From positions 121,857,498-121,921,497 of the forward strand of contig JAYESD010000008.1 of the NCBI GenBank assembly GCA_036927565.1: DNA of 64,000 nt. The letters are read 5' to 3'. Shown here piece by piece: positions 44,754 through 55,910 of this stretch. The stretch comes from Tuctoria greenei (lineage: Eukaryota > Streptophyta > Magnoliopsida > Poales > Poaceae). Below the pieces are notes generated by a model, which saw only the letters and a program-made list of their open reading frames with translations, was not told where the DNA came from and did not search any database. Position 1 is the first letter of the stretch. Each line of letters opens with the position of its first letter. Both the position numbers and the translations under genes were made by a program.

Positions 44754-46372
44754 TGAAAGTGCATCTAGGAATCCCTTGTGGGTTTTGGATTATTTATGAC
44801 AAGCAAATGAGATCCTAATGACTTTGTTGAGATGAGCACAGGTTCTAATGAGAAAATGAGCAAAGTGCCAAAAACAAAGGAGAATGAGGAGTAATGTGGA
44901 AAAGAGCTCAAGAAACAAGTGTAGTAGATCATTGTGTATGGAGTGGGTTAAGGAAACACACCCCAAGAGCTCAAGCACAAATAATTTCACACATTGCACA
45001 AAACTATACAGGACTGGACTAGTCCGATTGACACCGGACTAGTCCGATATCTTTCTGCACAAGATCGGACAAGTCCTCACAATGCGGACTTGTCCTCTCA
45101 CAGTCCAGTTTTCACTGACCGGACTAGTTCGATATCACCATAGACTAGTCCGATATCTCTCTAACTAGAATCGTACTAGTCCTCCCCAGTGTGGACTAGT
45201 CCCCCAAACACTTCACAAGTTGCAAGAAATCAGACAAGTCCGATCACACACCGGACTAGTCCGATATCTTTTTGATGTTAATCGGAAAAGTTCGATACTA
45301 TTACGGACTAGTCCTAAAACCCTCTGACCTAAATCGGACAAGTTCTCCAAGTGCGGACTTGTCCCCACATTCACTTAGGGTTTCACTTATCCGGACAAGT
45401 CTAAGATCCATCGGACTAGTCCGAAGATTTCCAGAACATAAATTGGACAAGTCCGCTTTTAGCCGGACAAGTTCGATATTTCAGGACACCTAGGGTTTGC
45501 TACACGCAGCACACCGGACTAGTCCGGTGTCCACCACGGACTAGTTCGATCTTTCTAAACCCTAATGGTAACTTTTGGGAACCCCATATAAATAGGTGTA
45601 CACGGCCCATCTTTCATATCTCTCGACCCCTTGCGCCGTCACACCTCCCAAGAGCCTAGAAAGCACCTCTCTCCACGAAATCAAACGCAAGAAAGATCAA
45701 TCCCTTGAGGATACACTTTGGATCATTGGAGAGACACGGTTCATCACTCATTGAGCTCTTGGTTTGATTCCCTAACACACTCTTGTGGTTTTCATTGTGA
45801 TCTTAAGAGTGTGTTCTTGGTAGTGTTCATATTGTAATCTTGGGGAGTCGTCAACGTGTGACAAGGCCCCGTGAATTTGGTTATTTGCCCTTTGTGATTA
45901 GTGAAGAGGATTGGCCTTCGTGGCGATCCGACGAGGGTAGGGTTGGAGAAGACCCGGTCCTTTTGTGGACTCCTCAACGTGGATGTAGGTTGCCTCTGTG
46001 GGAACCGAACCACGAGATAAAGTGCTTGTGCTCTTACTTTGCGCTCATTGTTCTTACACTTCATATATATCTAGGGTTTCAATCAATCTTGTTCACTCTA
46101 CGTTGAAACATTGAATATAAGATTAACTTGTGGTACATCCTAGTTCCTAGTTGTGTAACACTTCAATTGCAAGTATATTTCCGCTGCATACACCCTAGGA
46201 TCAAGATAATCGATCCAATTTGATCAACCTAGTCGGTATACACCGGACTAGTCCGCACTCTACCGGACTAGTCCGATATTTCGAGATTTGATTTGGTTGT
46301 TAAGTGTTGCAGGTTCCGACAGAAATACAAAAAGGCCTATTCACCCCCCCCCCCCCCTTTAGGCCACATTCA
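44754..46372 (+). repeat. Copia array LTR A
   Basis: 1619 bp, TGAAAGTGCATCTAGG to GGCCACATTCA. Palindromic CGGACTAGTCCG/CGGACAAGTCCG-type repeats fill about 45010-45545 and recur at 46245-46275. TATA box CATATAAATA at 45585-45594. A run of 14 C lies at 46344-46357 near the end. Confidence 0.87.
45585..45594 (+). promoter_or_regulatory. TATA box in Copia LTR A
   Basis: CATATAAATA just downstream of the palindrome array. The same box occurs at 52156-52165 (LTR B), 58512-58521 (LTR C) and 12553-12562 (truncated LTR), always in the same place relative to the palindromes, so the palindromes lie in the upstream promoter region. Confidence 0.6.
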
Positions 46373-46374
46373 AT

Positions 46375-46387
46375 TTGTATCAGAGCC
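46375..46387 (+). other. Copia unit 1 primer-binding site
   Basis: TTGTATCAGAGCC, three bases after LTR A; unit 2 has the canonical TGGTATCAGAGCC (52940-52952). Initiator-Met tRNA type with one change in unit 1. Confidence 0.8.
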
Positions 46388-46425
46388 AGGTTCTTCAAAA
46401 AGGAGACTAATTACTCGAAGAGATC

Positions 46426-46897
46426 ATGTCGGACATGAATGACGTATACAAGAGCAACAACAAAGAGATGAATGGCGTTAGGTGAAGTTTGACCACAAGA
46501 ACCACCTCTACATATGCATGAGGAAGATGAATCACAAGAGGAGGCCAATGATCAAGGGGGAGCTTCCATACAAGATCAACCTCAAGAAGACAAAAATGAT
46601 CAACAAAGCAATGAGGGCAACCATCTAGGGGGAGAAAAAGACGACCATGAAGATTCAAGACAGCAAGTGCCACAGCCAAGAGTACACCAATGCGTCCAAA
46701 GGGATCACCCAATCGACAACATCATCGGTGACATCCAAAAGGGAGTAACTACTAGATCTCGCATAGCATAATTTTGTGAGCACTACTCGTTTGTATCCTT
46801 TTTGGAACCGCACAGGGTTTAGGATGCATTGAAGGATCCGGATTGGGTAGTGGCCATGCAAGAAGAACTCAACAATTTCAAACGGAACGAAGTATGG
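46426..46897 (+). pseudogene. Copia unit 1: gag start fused to the pre-RT linker
   Basis: ATG 46426 gives 19 residues (MSDMNDVYKSNNKEMNGVR), the first bases of gag. The sequence then jumps to the linker normally found just before Copia RT: QRDHPIDNIIGDIQKGVTTR, FCEHYSFVS and DPDWVVAMQEELNNFKRNEV. Most of gag, protease and integrase are therefore deleted. TAA (near 46771) and TAG stops break the linker. The text stops at NEVW (46897), where the inverted block begins. Confidence 0.75.
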
Positions 46898-48388
46898 GAT
46901 GGAGCCACTCGAGTCCCCAATGCCAAAATAGGCAAGCTCAAAGGGAGTCAAGGGCTTGAGCTCGGTGAAGTCAGAATCTGAGTCATCAGAAATAACTGGA
47001 GACCCAATGGGCTTGATCTCCAGCTTTTGGCAAATCTGCTTCACATTCTCTTTGACATATCTCATGTCGGCCATTCTCCTCTTGTTTAGCTTGTGGGCCT
47101 TCACTTCAGCCTTTTTTGCAGGAGGCAAAGATGGCTGACAGATACTTTAAGATACCACTTGGGGAACCCTTTTGAGGAGGGGCCCTAGGAGCAGGAGCAG
47201 CACTAGCATCTCCTCTAGCTCTCACTAGAGCCTCAGGGCTAGGAGCTGGAGAGCGAGCTGCTTGAATACTTGGCTGTTGAGGCTTCTGGGCCTCAAGGGA
47301 GGATGCTCCACATCCTTGACAAACTATGCCTGTGACTTTCTCAATCATGAACAAGAGGTAAGGTGCGTTGCCACAGGACCTGTGCGGCGTGCAGGAGATG
47401 TTCACCATGTCATTCCAAATATACTCATAGACATCAAACTTCCTGTCTTTGCTAATAATCTTCATCAAGGTCCTGAGGTATCCCTGCACACTTCCTGCAT
47501 CCCCAACCATGGGGGCAATTTTCTTCCTTAGAACCCTGTTCAACACCACAAAGAAGGGCTTCGTGTTCTTTGTGGAAGGAGGGTTGAACTTTGAGTGGGG
47601 CTCATAGAGAAACTTCATTATGTCCTTCTCAATGACACCAATGTTGTGGATGATCACATTGTCATTGCTGGAGTGTCAAGATGTAGCAATCTTGCAAACT
47701 CTTCAAGTGTAATGGTGTACTTGGAGCCGTGAGTCATCCAAGTCACCCTTTCTTCTTCATCAATAGCAATGTGGAACGTCGCATAGAACTGAGCGATCAC
47801 CTCATCATTCCAATTGTTCCTGAAGAGGAAGAGGTCCTTCAATCCATGCCTCTCGACTGCCTCGATCACCTCAACAAACGGTGAGCAGCCCTTCTTCTCA
47901 AAATGCGCCCAATCGATCCATTGGCTGCTCACCATGGGTCTCTTCATCAGAAGATATACAGACTTGTAGAAGTCTGCATGGAAGTTACTCCAAAACCTCC
48001 CATCAGCAGCTTGCTTGGGATAGCTATAGCAATCCACATTTCGGAACTTTGCAGCCGTGTCGCTGCACTTGCCATTGAATCTTTCCTCTGCGGGATCCAG
48101 GGCCCCTTCCCTTGGAGCTGACAACTTTAGGGGGCCAATCGGACCCGTCGCAATCCCTTTGCCCTCGCCCTTTGCTTGACGGGTACTTGTTGAGCTAGGG
48201 CCTCCTCCAGCAGAAGCCTTGGATGCAGGCTTCTTTGCGAGTACTTTCCATCGAGCCTGGGGAGGAGAAGTATCCGGCTCGGATGGGCGCTCTTGGCGCT
48301 TCTTTCTTAGGCTCGTCGAGGACCGAAGCACGACTTCGTGGTCCATCTCAGCCTCGAAATCAGAGATTTCATCGTTGGTGCTCGACAT
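46898..48388 (-). pseudogene. Copia unit 1 env-like/extra ORF, in the inverted block
   Basis: On the - strand from ATG 48388 (MSSTNDEISDFEAEMDHEVV). Residues about 1-75 are polar and basic/acidic; about 100-245 hold a globular domain (GRFWSNFHADFYKSVYLLMK, WIDWAHFEKKGCSPFVEVIE, FRNNWNDEVIAQFYATFHIA, YTITLEEFARLLHLDTPA) resembling the Putative plant transposon protein family. A 1-nt frameshift near 47655 follows (also in unit 2), then FVVLNRVLRKKIAPMVGDAG and MVNISCTPHRSCGNAPYLLF, a Pro/Ala-rich stretch, another shift near 47110, and KLEIKPIGSPVISDDSDSDF. Sireviruses can carry an env-like ORF after pol; this occupies that place once the inversion is undone. No signal peptide or clear membrane segment is seen. 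Confidence 0.6.
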
Positions 48389-49356
48389 TGCCCTGAGAAT
48401 GGATTTCCCAAGGTATTGATGAGAATATATGACAAGGAATTGCATTGAAGAATTAAGAAGTTAGGGTTGAGTTCAGAAAAATTGGGCTAGTCCGGTGTAC
48501 AGGCACGGATTAGTCCGGTTGACCGGACTTGTCCATGCATGGGTCGGACTAGTCCGGTGTTCAACCTCTAGAACCCTAACTATGAGACAAATGGTAATTC
48601 CTAATGCACAACTAGCTTAGCATCAATGTAATACATCAAGGAAGCATGTATATGGTGATAGGAACTAAGCTAGCTGATCAACATTGAAGGAAATAGCAAT
48701 TTCTAGGGTTTGGGATGAGATTTTACCAAAATTGCTTGATTCTCGGATATGTAGAGTTGAAGGGTCGGACAAGTCCGTGGTATTCAATCCCTACGAGAAG
48801 AAGGTCAATTTCCACCCAAACTTGCAAAGTTTTGATGGAGGAATCAAAGAATCGCCTTGGGGAGCTTGAGCGTGGAGAGAGAAAGCTTGAGGCAAGTGTG
48901 GGATGAAGAAGATTAGGGTTTGGCGGCGGCTAGGGTTATGGACACTAAAAATCGGACAAGTTCGAAAATGATCGGACTAGTCCGAACTTTTCCAAAGACT
49001 CTATCGGACTAGTCTGTGGTATGCTGGACTAGTGCAGCCTAACCGTCACACTGCAGACTAGTCTGCACAGGCGGACCAGTCCAAGCAACCACGACCTAGT
49101 CCATGGTCAGCAGGGAAGAAATGTTTATCCCATTTGTATATATTCGAAGGTACTTATTTAGAAAATAGGGAGTCAAAGCAAATCAAATAATCTCGTTGAA
49201 TATGATCAGTAAGCATACAACAATCAAACAATGATCATAATTCACCAAGATCTAGTAATTGACATAGTTTTTCAGAAAAAATTGAGAGAGATGATTTTCG
49301 CAACACAATCAATGAATTTTGAAGATATCATTCGGGTATACAAGTTTTCAAGCCAC
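48389..49356 (-). other. Copia unit 1 spacer between RNase H and env-like ORF, with palindromes
   Basis: Noncoding spacer inside the inverted block. Two clusters of GGACTAGTCCG-like motifs lie at about 48485-48560 and 48950-49110, the same motif family as in the LTRs. No supported ORF. Confidence 0.6.
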
Positions 49357-50778
49357 ACTCCGAGCATCGAGGATATTTAGTTCATTTTGGAGTTCGCAAC
49401 AGCATTTTTCATCAAGTGGCTTGGTGAATATATCGGCTAGTAGCTTTTCGGTATTTACATGTGAAATGGATACTCCCTTCATTGAAGGGTCTCTCAAAAA
49501 GTGATGCTGATGTCTATGTGTTTGGTCCTAGAGTGCTCAATGGGATTATGGGCAATTTTAATGGCACTCTCATTATAACAAAGGAGTGGAATACGGTTCA
49601 TATTGTAACCGTAATCCCTTAGAGTTTGTCGCATTTAAAGGAGTTGTGCACAACAACTCCCGGCTGCAACGTACTCCGCTTCGGCCATGGATAAGTCAAT
49701 GGAGTTTTATTTCTTGGAGGACCAAGAAACTAGGGATCTCCCTAGGAATTGGCATGTACTGGAGGTACTTTTTCTATCTACTTTGCATCCGGCATAATCT
49801 GCATCGGAGTAACCGATGAGATTGAATTTGTAACCTTTGGGGTACAAAAGGCCTAGGTTGGGTGTATGAACTGAATAATGCAAGATTCTCTTAACGGCTG
49901 TCAAATGACACTCTTTGGGGTTGGCTTGAAACCTTGCACACAAGCATACACTCAACATAATATCTGGCCTAGATGCACATAAGTAGAGTAGAGATCCAAT
50001 CATGGAGCGATATACATTTTGATTGACATTTGGTCCATCTTCATTGTGATCCAAGTTTCCATTCGTTGCCATGGGAGTCTTTATAGGCTTTGCCTTGTCC
50101 ATTCCAAACTTCTTGAGTATGTCTTGAGTGTACTTGGTTTGGCTTATGAATGTCCCTTCCTTTTGTTGCCTCACTTGGAATCCCAAGAAGTACTTTAGCT
50201 ATCCCATCAAAGACATCTCAAACCTATTTGTCATAATTTTACTAAATTCCTCACAAAAAGATTTGTTAGTTGAACCAAATATTATATCATCAACATAAAT
50301 TTGTCTAATGAAGAGATCATTGTCAAAGTTTTGTGAACAATGTATAATCTACTTTACTGATCATAAAGCCATTTTAAATTAAGAAATCTCTAAGACACTC
50401 ATACCAAGCTCTAGGATCTTGTTTGAGGCCGTAGAGGGCCTTATGCAATTTAATGACGTGGTCGGGGAACTCTTCATCTTCAAACCCGGGGGGTTGCTTC
50501 ACATACACCTCCTCCTTGATTGGTCCGTTGAGGAAGGTGCTTTTTACATCCATTTGATAGAGCTTGAAATCATGGTGAGTAGCATATGCAAGTAATATTC
50601 TAATAGACTCAAGTCTAGCTACAGGAGCAAAGGTCTCATCGAAATCCAAACCTTCGACTTGTGAATACCCTTTGGCCACAAGTCGTGCCTTGTTCCTTGT
50701 CACCACCTCGTGTTCGTCTTGTTTGTTGCGGAAGACCCATTTGGTGCCAAAAATGTTGAATTTGGGTCTTTCGACCAG
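49357..50778 (-). pseudogene. Copia unit 1 reverse transcriptase and RNase H, inverted
   Basis: RVT_2-type RT on the - strand although the LTRs and PBS are +. From 50778: LVERPKFNIFGTKWVFRNKQ, ARLVAKGYSQVEGLDFDETF, MDVKSTFLNGPIKEEVYVKQ and LHKALYGLKQDPRAWYECLR. The catalytic IYVDDIIFGST is readable near 50290-50312. ORF 50186-49707 gives FGMDKAKPIKTPMATNGNLD, YRSMIGSLLYLCASRPDIML and VDRKSTSSTCQFLGRSLVSW. RNase H text follows with stops. The text LVERPK is what normally follows NEVW of the + strand linker, so the inversion breakpoint is at 50778-50781. Confidence 0.8.
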
Positions 50779-51324
50779 TTCCTCCTCCTCCTTCTCCTCC
50801 TCATCAGCCAGAAAATGAAGATGAAGACGATGAGAGGACTGACAGCGAGGCTTGAAGACCTTACGTCCCTCTTCTCCTTCTTCTTGGTGTCTTGATGCCA
50901 AAGGGGGAGAGATTGAGGGGGAGTCTTAGGCTTTAGCTGTAGGATGCGAGGAGAGCTCTCTTTTTGTGTCTATTGTCTATTTGTGGGTTGTAAGACTTTT
51001 CATATGCTCTTTTAGTACCATTGGTCCTTTGATGCAATGTTTTGAATTGTTTGTGTAGATATTAATAAAATCTGTGATTTTGCTCTAGGAATGGCATATA
51101 TGCTTGTTGTTAACATGTTGATGTCAATTATGTCATTCTCATCATGACTACTGTTTCTATACAATTAGTTCTGCATCCCACCATAAAGAGTGCACATATG
51201 GATCATGTTTTCATTGCTTAATGTGTTTTAGACTCATATGTGCACACTTTATGAAAATCTCAACCTTTTATCATATTTTGTGAAATCTCAATTGGTTGTC
51301 ATCAATCACCAAAACGGGGGAGAT
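50779..51324 (+). other. Copia unit 1 3' region, with purine tracts
   Basis: Begins with a short + strand stub (50781-50855, PENEDEDDERTDSEA then TGA) that would be the tail of the env-like ORF before inversion. An internal purine run AAAGGGGGAGAGATTGAGGG lies at 50900-50919, and the PPT proper (ACGGGGGAGAT) at 51314-51324 abuts LTR B. The rest is AT-rich noncoding. Confidence 0.6.
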
Positions 51325-52937
51325 TGAAAGTGCATCTAGGAATCCCTTGTGGGTTTTGGATGATTTATGACAAGCAAATGAGATCCTAATCACTTTGTTG
51401 AGATGAGCACGGGTTCTAATGAGAAAATGAGCAAAGTGCCAAACAGAAAGGAGAATGAGGAGTAATGCGGAAAAGTGCTCAAGAAACAAGTGTAGTAGAT
51501 CATTGTGTATGGATTGGGTTAAGGAAACACACCCCAGGAGCTCAAGCACAAATAATTTGACACATTGCACAAAACTATACAGGATTGGACTAGTCCAATT
51601 GACACCAGACTAGTCTGATATCTTTATGGACAAGATCGGACAAGTCCTCACAATACGGACTTGTCCTCTCACAGTCCATTTTTCACTGATCGGACTAGTC
51701 CGATATCACCACGGACTAGTCCGATATCTCTCTGACTAGAATCGGACTAGTCCTCCCTAGTGCGGACTAGTACCCCAAACACTTCACAAGTTGGAAGAAA
51801 TAAGACAAGTCCTATCGCACACCGAACTAGTTTTATATCTTACGGGTGTTAATCGGACAAGTCCGATACTATTACGGACTAGTCCTAAAACCCTCTGACC
51901 TAAATCGGACAAGTTCTCCAAGTGCGGACTTGTCCCCAAATTCACTTAGGGTTTCACTTATCCGGACAAGTCTGAGATCCATCGGACTAGTTCGAAGATT
52001 TCCAGAACCAAAATCGGACAAGTCCGCTGTCAGCCGGACAAGTCCAATATTTCAGGACACCTAGTGTTTGCTACACACAGCACACCGGACTAGTCCGGTG
52101 TCCACCACGGACTAGTTTTATCTTTCTAAATCCTAACAATAACTTTTGGGAACCCCATATAAATAGGTGTACACGGCCCATCTTTCATATCTCTCGACCT
52201 CCTGCGCTGTCACACCTCCCAAGAGCCTAGAAAACACCTCTCTCCACAAAATCAAACACAAGAAAGATCAATCCCTTGAGGCTACACTTTGGATCATTGG
52301 ATAGACACGGTTCATCACTCATTGAGCTCTTGGTTTGATTCCCTAACACACTTTTGTGGTTTTCATTGTGATCTTAAGAGTGTGTTCTTGGTAGTGTTCA
52401 TATTGTAATCTTGGGGAGTCGTCAACGTGTGAGAAGGCCCCGTGAATTTGATTATTTGCCCTTTGTGATTAGTGAAGAGGGTTGGCCTCCGTGGTGATCC
52501 GACGAGGGTAGGGTTGTAGAAGACCCGATCCTTTTGTGGACTCCTCAATGTGGATGTAGGTTGCCTCTGTGGGAACCGAACCATGAGATAAAGTGCTTGT
52601 GTTCTTACTTTGTGCTCATTGTTCTTACACTTCATATATATCTAGGGTTTCAATCAATCTTGTTCACTCTACGTTGAAAAATTGAATATAAGATTAACTT
52701 GTGGTACATCCTAGTTCCTAGTTGTGTAACACTTCAATTACAAGTATATTTCCGATGCATACATCCTAGGATCAAGATAATCGATCCAATTTGATCAACC
52801 TAGTTGGTATACACCGCACTAGTCCGCACTCTACAAGACTAGTCCGATATTTCGAGAATTTATCTGGTTGTTAAGTGTTGCAGGTTCCGACAGAAATACA
52901 AAAAGGCCTATTCACCCCCCCCTCTAGGCCACATTCA
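51325..52937 (+). repeat. Copia array LTR B (shared middle LTR)
   Basis: 1613 bp. It serves both as 3' LTR of unit 1 and 5' LTR of unit 2. Preceded by a PPT and followed by a PBS (TGGTATCAGAGCC, 52940-52952). Palindrome array at about 51590-52115; TATA box at 52156. Confidence 0.87.
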
Positions 52938-52990
52938 ATTGGTATCAGAGCCAGGTTCTTCAAAAAGGAGACTAATCGCTCTAAGAGATC

Positions 52991-53462
52991 ATGTCGGACA
53001 TGAAGGACGTACACAAGAGCAAAAACCAAGAGAAGAATGGCGTTAAGTGAAGTTCGACCACAAGAACCACCTCTACATATGCATGAGGAAGATGAACCAC
53101 AAGAGGAGGCCAATGATCAAGGGGGAACTTCCATACAAGATCAACCTCACGAAGACGAAAATGATCAACAAAGCAATGAGGGAAACCATCTAGGGGGAGA
53201 AAAAGACGACCATGAAGATTCAAGAGAGCAAGTGCCACACCCAAGAGTACACCAATTCGTCCAAAGGGATCACCCAATCAACAACATCATCGGTGAAATC
53301 CAAAAGGGAGTAACTACTAGATCTCACATAGCAGAATTTTGTGAGCACTATTCGTTTGTATCCTTTCTGGAACCGCGCAGGGTTGAGGATGAATTGAAGG
53401 ATCCGGATTGGATAGTGTCCATGAAAGAAGAACTCAACAATTTCAAACGGAACGAAGTATGG
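52991..53462 (+). pseudogene. Copia unit 2: gag start fused to the pre-RT linker
   Basis: Same fusion as unit 1: MSDMKDVHKSKNQEKNGVK, then the linker (QRDHPINNIIGEIQKGVTTR, DPDWIVSMKEELNNFKRNEV). Here the linker is free of stops (53051-53462) and reads on past the inversion breakpoint at 53463 into antisense sequence, giving a chance ORF to 53738. Confidence 0.75.
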
Positions 53463-54950
53463 GACGGAGCCACTCGAGTCCCCAATGCCAAAATAGGCAA
53501 GCTCAGAGGGAGTCAAGGGCCCGAGCTCGGTGAAGTTAGATCTGAGTCATCAGAAATGACTGGAGACCCAATGGGCTCGATCTCCAGCTTTTGGCAAATC
53601 TGCTTCACATTCTCTTTGACATATCTCATGTCGGCCTTTCTCCTCTTGTTTAGCTTGTGGGCCTTCACTTCGTCCTTTTTGCAGGAGGCAAAGATGGCTT
53701 ACATATACTTTAAGATACCACTCAGGGACCCCTTTTGAGGAGGGGCACTAGGAGCAGGAGCAGCCCTAGCATCTCCTCTAGCTCTCACTAGAGCCTCAGG
53801 GCTAGAAGTTGGAGAGGGAGTTGCTTGAATACTTGGCTGTTGAGGCTTCTGGGCCTCAAGGGAAGATGCTCCACATCCTTGACAAACTCTATGCCTTTGA
53901 CTTTCTCAATCATGAACATGAGGTAAGGTGCATTGCCACAGGACCTGTGCGGCGTGCAGGAGATGTTCACCATGTCATTCCAAATATACTCAAAGACATC
54001 AAGCTTCCTGTCTTTGCTAATGACCTTCATCAAGGTCCTGAGGTATCCCTGCACACTTCCTGCATCCCCAACCTTGGGGGCAATTATCTTCTTTAGAACC
54101 CTGTTCAACACCAAAAAGAACGGCTTCGTGTTCTTTGTGAAGGAGGGTTGAACTTTGAGTGGGGCTCATAGAGAAACTTCATTCTGTCCTTCTCAATGAC
54201 ACCAATGTTGTGGATGATCACATTGTCATTGCTGGAGTGTCAAGATGTAGCAATCTTGCAATCTCTTCATAAGTAATGGTGTACTTGGGGCCGTGAGTCA
54301 TCCAAGTCACCCTTTCTACTTCATCACTAGCAATGTGGCACGTCGCATAGAACTGCGCGATCACCTCATCATTCCAATTGTTCCTGAAGGCGAAGAGGTC
54401 CTTCCATCCATTCCTCTCGACTGCCTCGATCACCTCAACAAACGGTGAGCAGCCCTTCTTCTCAAAATGCGACCAATCGATCCATTGGCTGCGCACCATA
54501 GGTGTCTTTATCGGAAGATATATAGACTTGTAGAAGTCTGCATGGAAGTTACTCCAAAACCTCCCATCAGCAGCTTGCATGGGACAGCTGTAGCAATCCA
54601 CATTTCGGAACTTTGCAGCCATGTTGCTGCACTTGCCATTGAATCTTTCCTCCGCGGGATCCAGGGCCCCTTCCCTTGGAGCTAACAACTTTAGGGGGCC
54701 AATCGGGTCCGTCGCAATCCCTTTGCCCTTGCCCTTGGCTTGACGGGCACTTGCTGAGCTAGGGCCTCCTCCAGCAGAAGCCTTGGATGCAGGCTTCTTT
54801 GCAAGTACTTTCCGTCGATCCTAGGGAGGAGAAGTAGCTGGCTCGGATGGGCGCTCTTGGCGCTTCTTGCTTAGGCTCGTCGAGGATCGAAGCATGGCTT
54901 CGTGGTCCATCTCAGCCTCGAAATCAGAGATTTCGTCGATGGTGCTCGAC
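53463..54950 (-). pseudogene. Copia unit 2 env-like/extra ORF, inverted
   Basis: Counterpart of 46898-48388. The start codon is lost (GACATTGCC of unit 1 reads GACAACC here). ORF 54688-54218 keeps the globular domain (GRFWSNFHADFYKSIYLPIK, WIDWSHFEKKGCSPFVEVIE). ORF 54114-53788 and the end near 53520 (MTPSELAYFGIGDSSGS) complete it. The same frameshift as in unit 1 occurs near 54220. Confidence 0.6.
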
Positions 54951-55910
54951 AACCCTGAGAATGGATTTCACAAGGTATTGATGAGAATATATGATAAGGA
55001 ATTGCATTGAGGAATTAAGAAGTTAGGGTTGAGTTCAGAAAAATCAGGCCAGTCCGGTGTACAGGCACGGACTAGTCCGGTTGATCGGACTTGTCCGTGC
55101 ATGGGCTGGACTAGTCCGATGTTCAACCTCTAGAACCCTAACTATGAGACGAATGGTGATTCCTAATGCACAACTAGCTTAGCATCAATGTAACACATCA
55201 AGGAAGCATGTATATGGTGATAGGAACTAAGGTAGCTGATCAACATTGAAGGAAATAGCAATTTCTAGGGTTTGGGATGAGATTTTACCAAAATTGCTTG
55301 ATTCTCGAATATGTATGGGTTGAAGGGTCGGACAAGTCTGTGGTCTTCAATCCCTACGAGAAGAAGGTCATTTTCCACCCAAACTTGTGAAATTTTGATG
55401 GACGAATCAAAGAATCGCCTTGGGGAGCTCGAGCGTGGAGAGAGAAAGCTTGAGGCAAGTGTGGGATGAGGAAGATTAGGGTTTGGCGGAGGTTAGGGTT
55501 ATGGACACGAAAAATCGGACAAGTCCGAAAATGATCGGACTAGTCTGAACTTTTCCAAAGTCTATATCGGACTAGTCCGTGGTATGCTGGACTAGTTCGG
55601 CCTAACCGTCACACTGCGGACTAGTCTGCACAGGCGGACTAGTCCGAGCAACCACGGACTAGTCCATGGTCACAAGGGAAAAAATGCTTGTCCCATTCGT
55701 ATATATTTGAAGGTACTTATTTAGAAAATAGGGAGTCAAAGCAAATCAAATAATCTTGATGAATATGATCAGTAAGCATACAACAATCAAGCAATGATCA
55801 TAATTCACCAAGATCTAGTAATTGACATAGTTTTTCGGAAAAATCTGAGAGAGATGATTTTCGCAACATAATCAATGAATTTTGAAGATAGCATTCGGGT
55901 ATACATGTTT
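54951..55910 (-). other. Copia unit 2 spacer with palindromes
   Basis: Counterpart of 48389-49356. GGACTAGTCCG-like motifs at about 55048-55120 and 55515-55675. No ORF supported. Confidence 0.6.

Noticed and set aside
45010..45545. CRISPR-like array from regularly recurring CGGACTAGTCCG
   Set aside because: Plant LTR context, variable spacing, imperfect repeats, no leader and no cas genes.
46655..46897. Minus-strand ORF text continuing from 47128 to 46655 as part of the env-like protein
   Set aside because: Below 46898 it overlaps the + strand linker, so this part is a shadow across the breakpoint.
53463..53738. Apparent extension of the + strand Copia linker ORF with a hydrophobic tail (SFWQICFTFSLTYLMSAFLL)
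   Set aside because: Past the inversion breakpoint the + frame reads antisense of the env-like ORF; the membrane-like stretch is an artefact.
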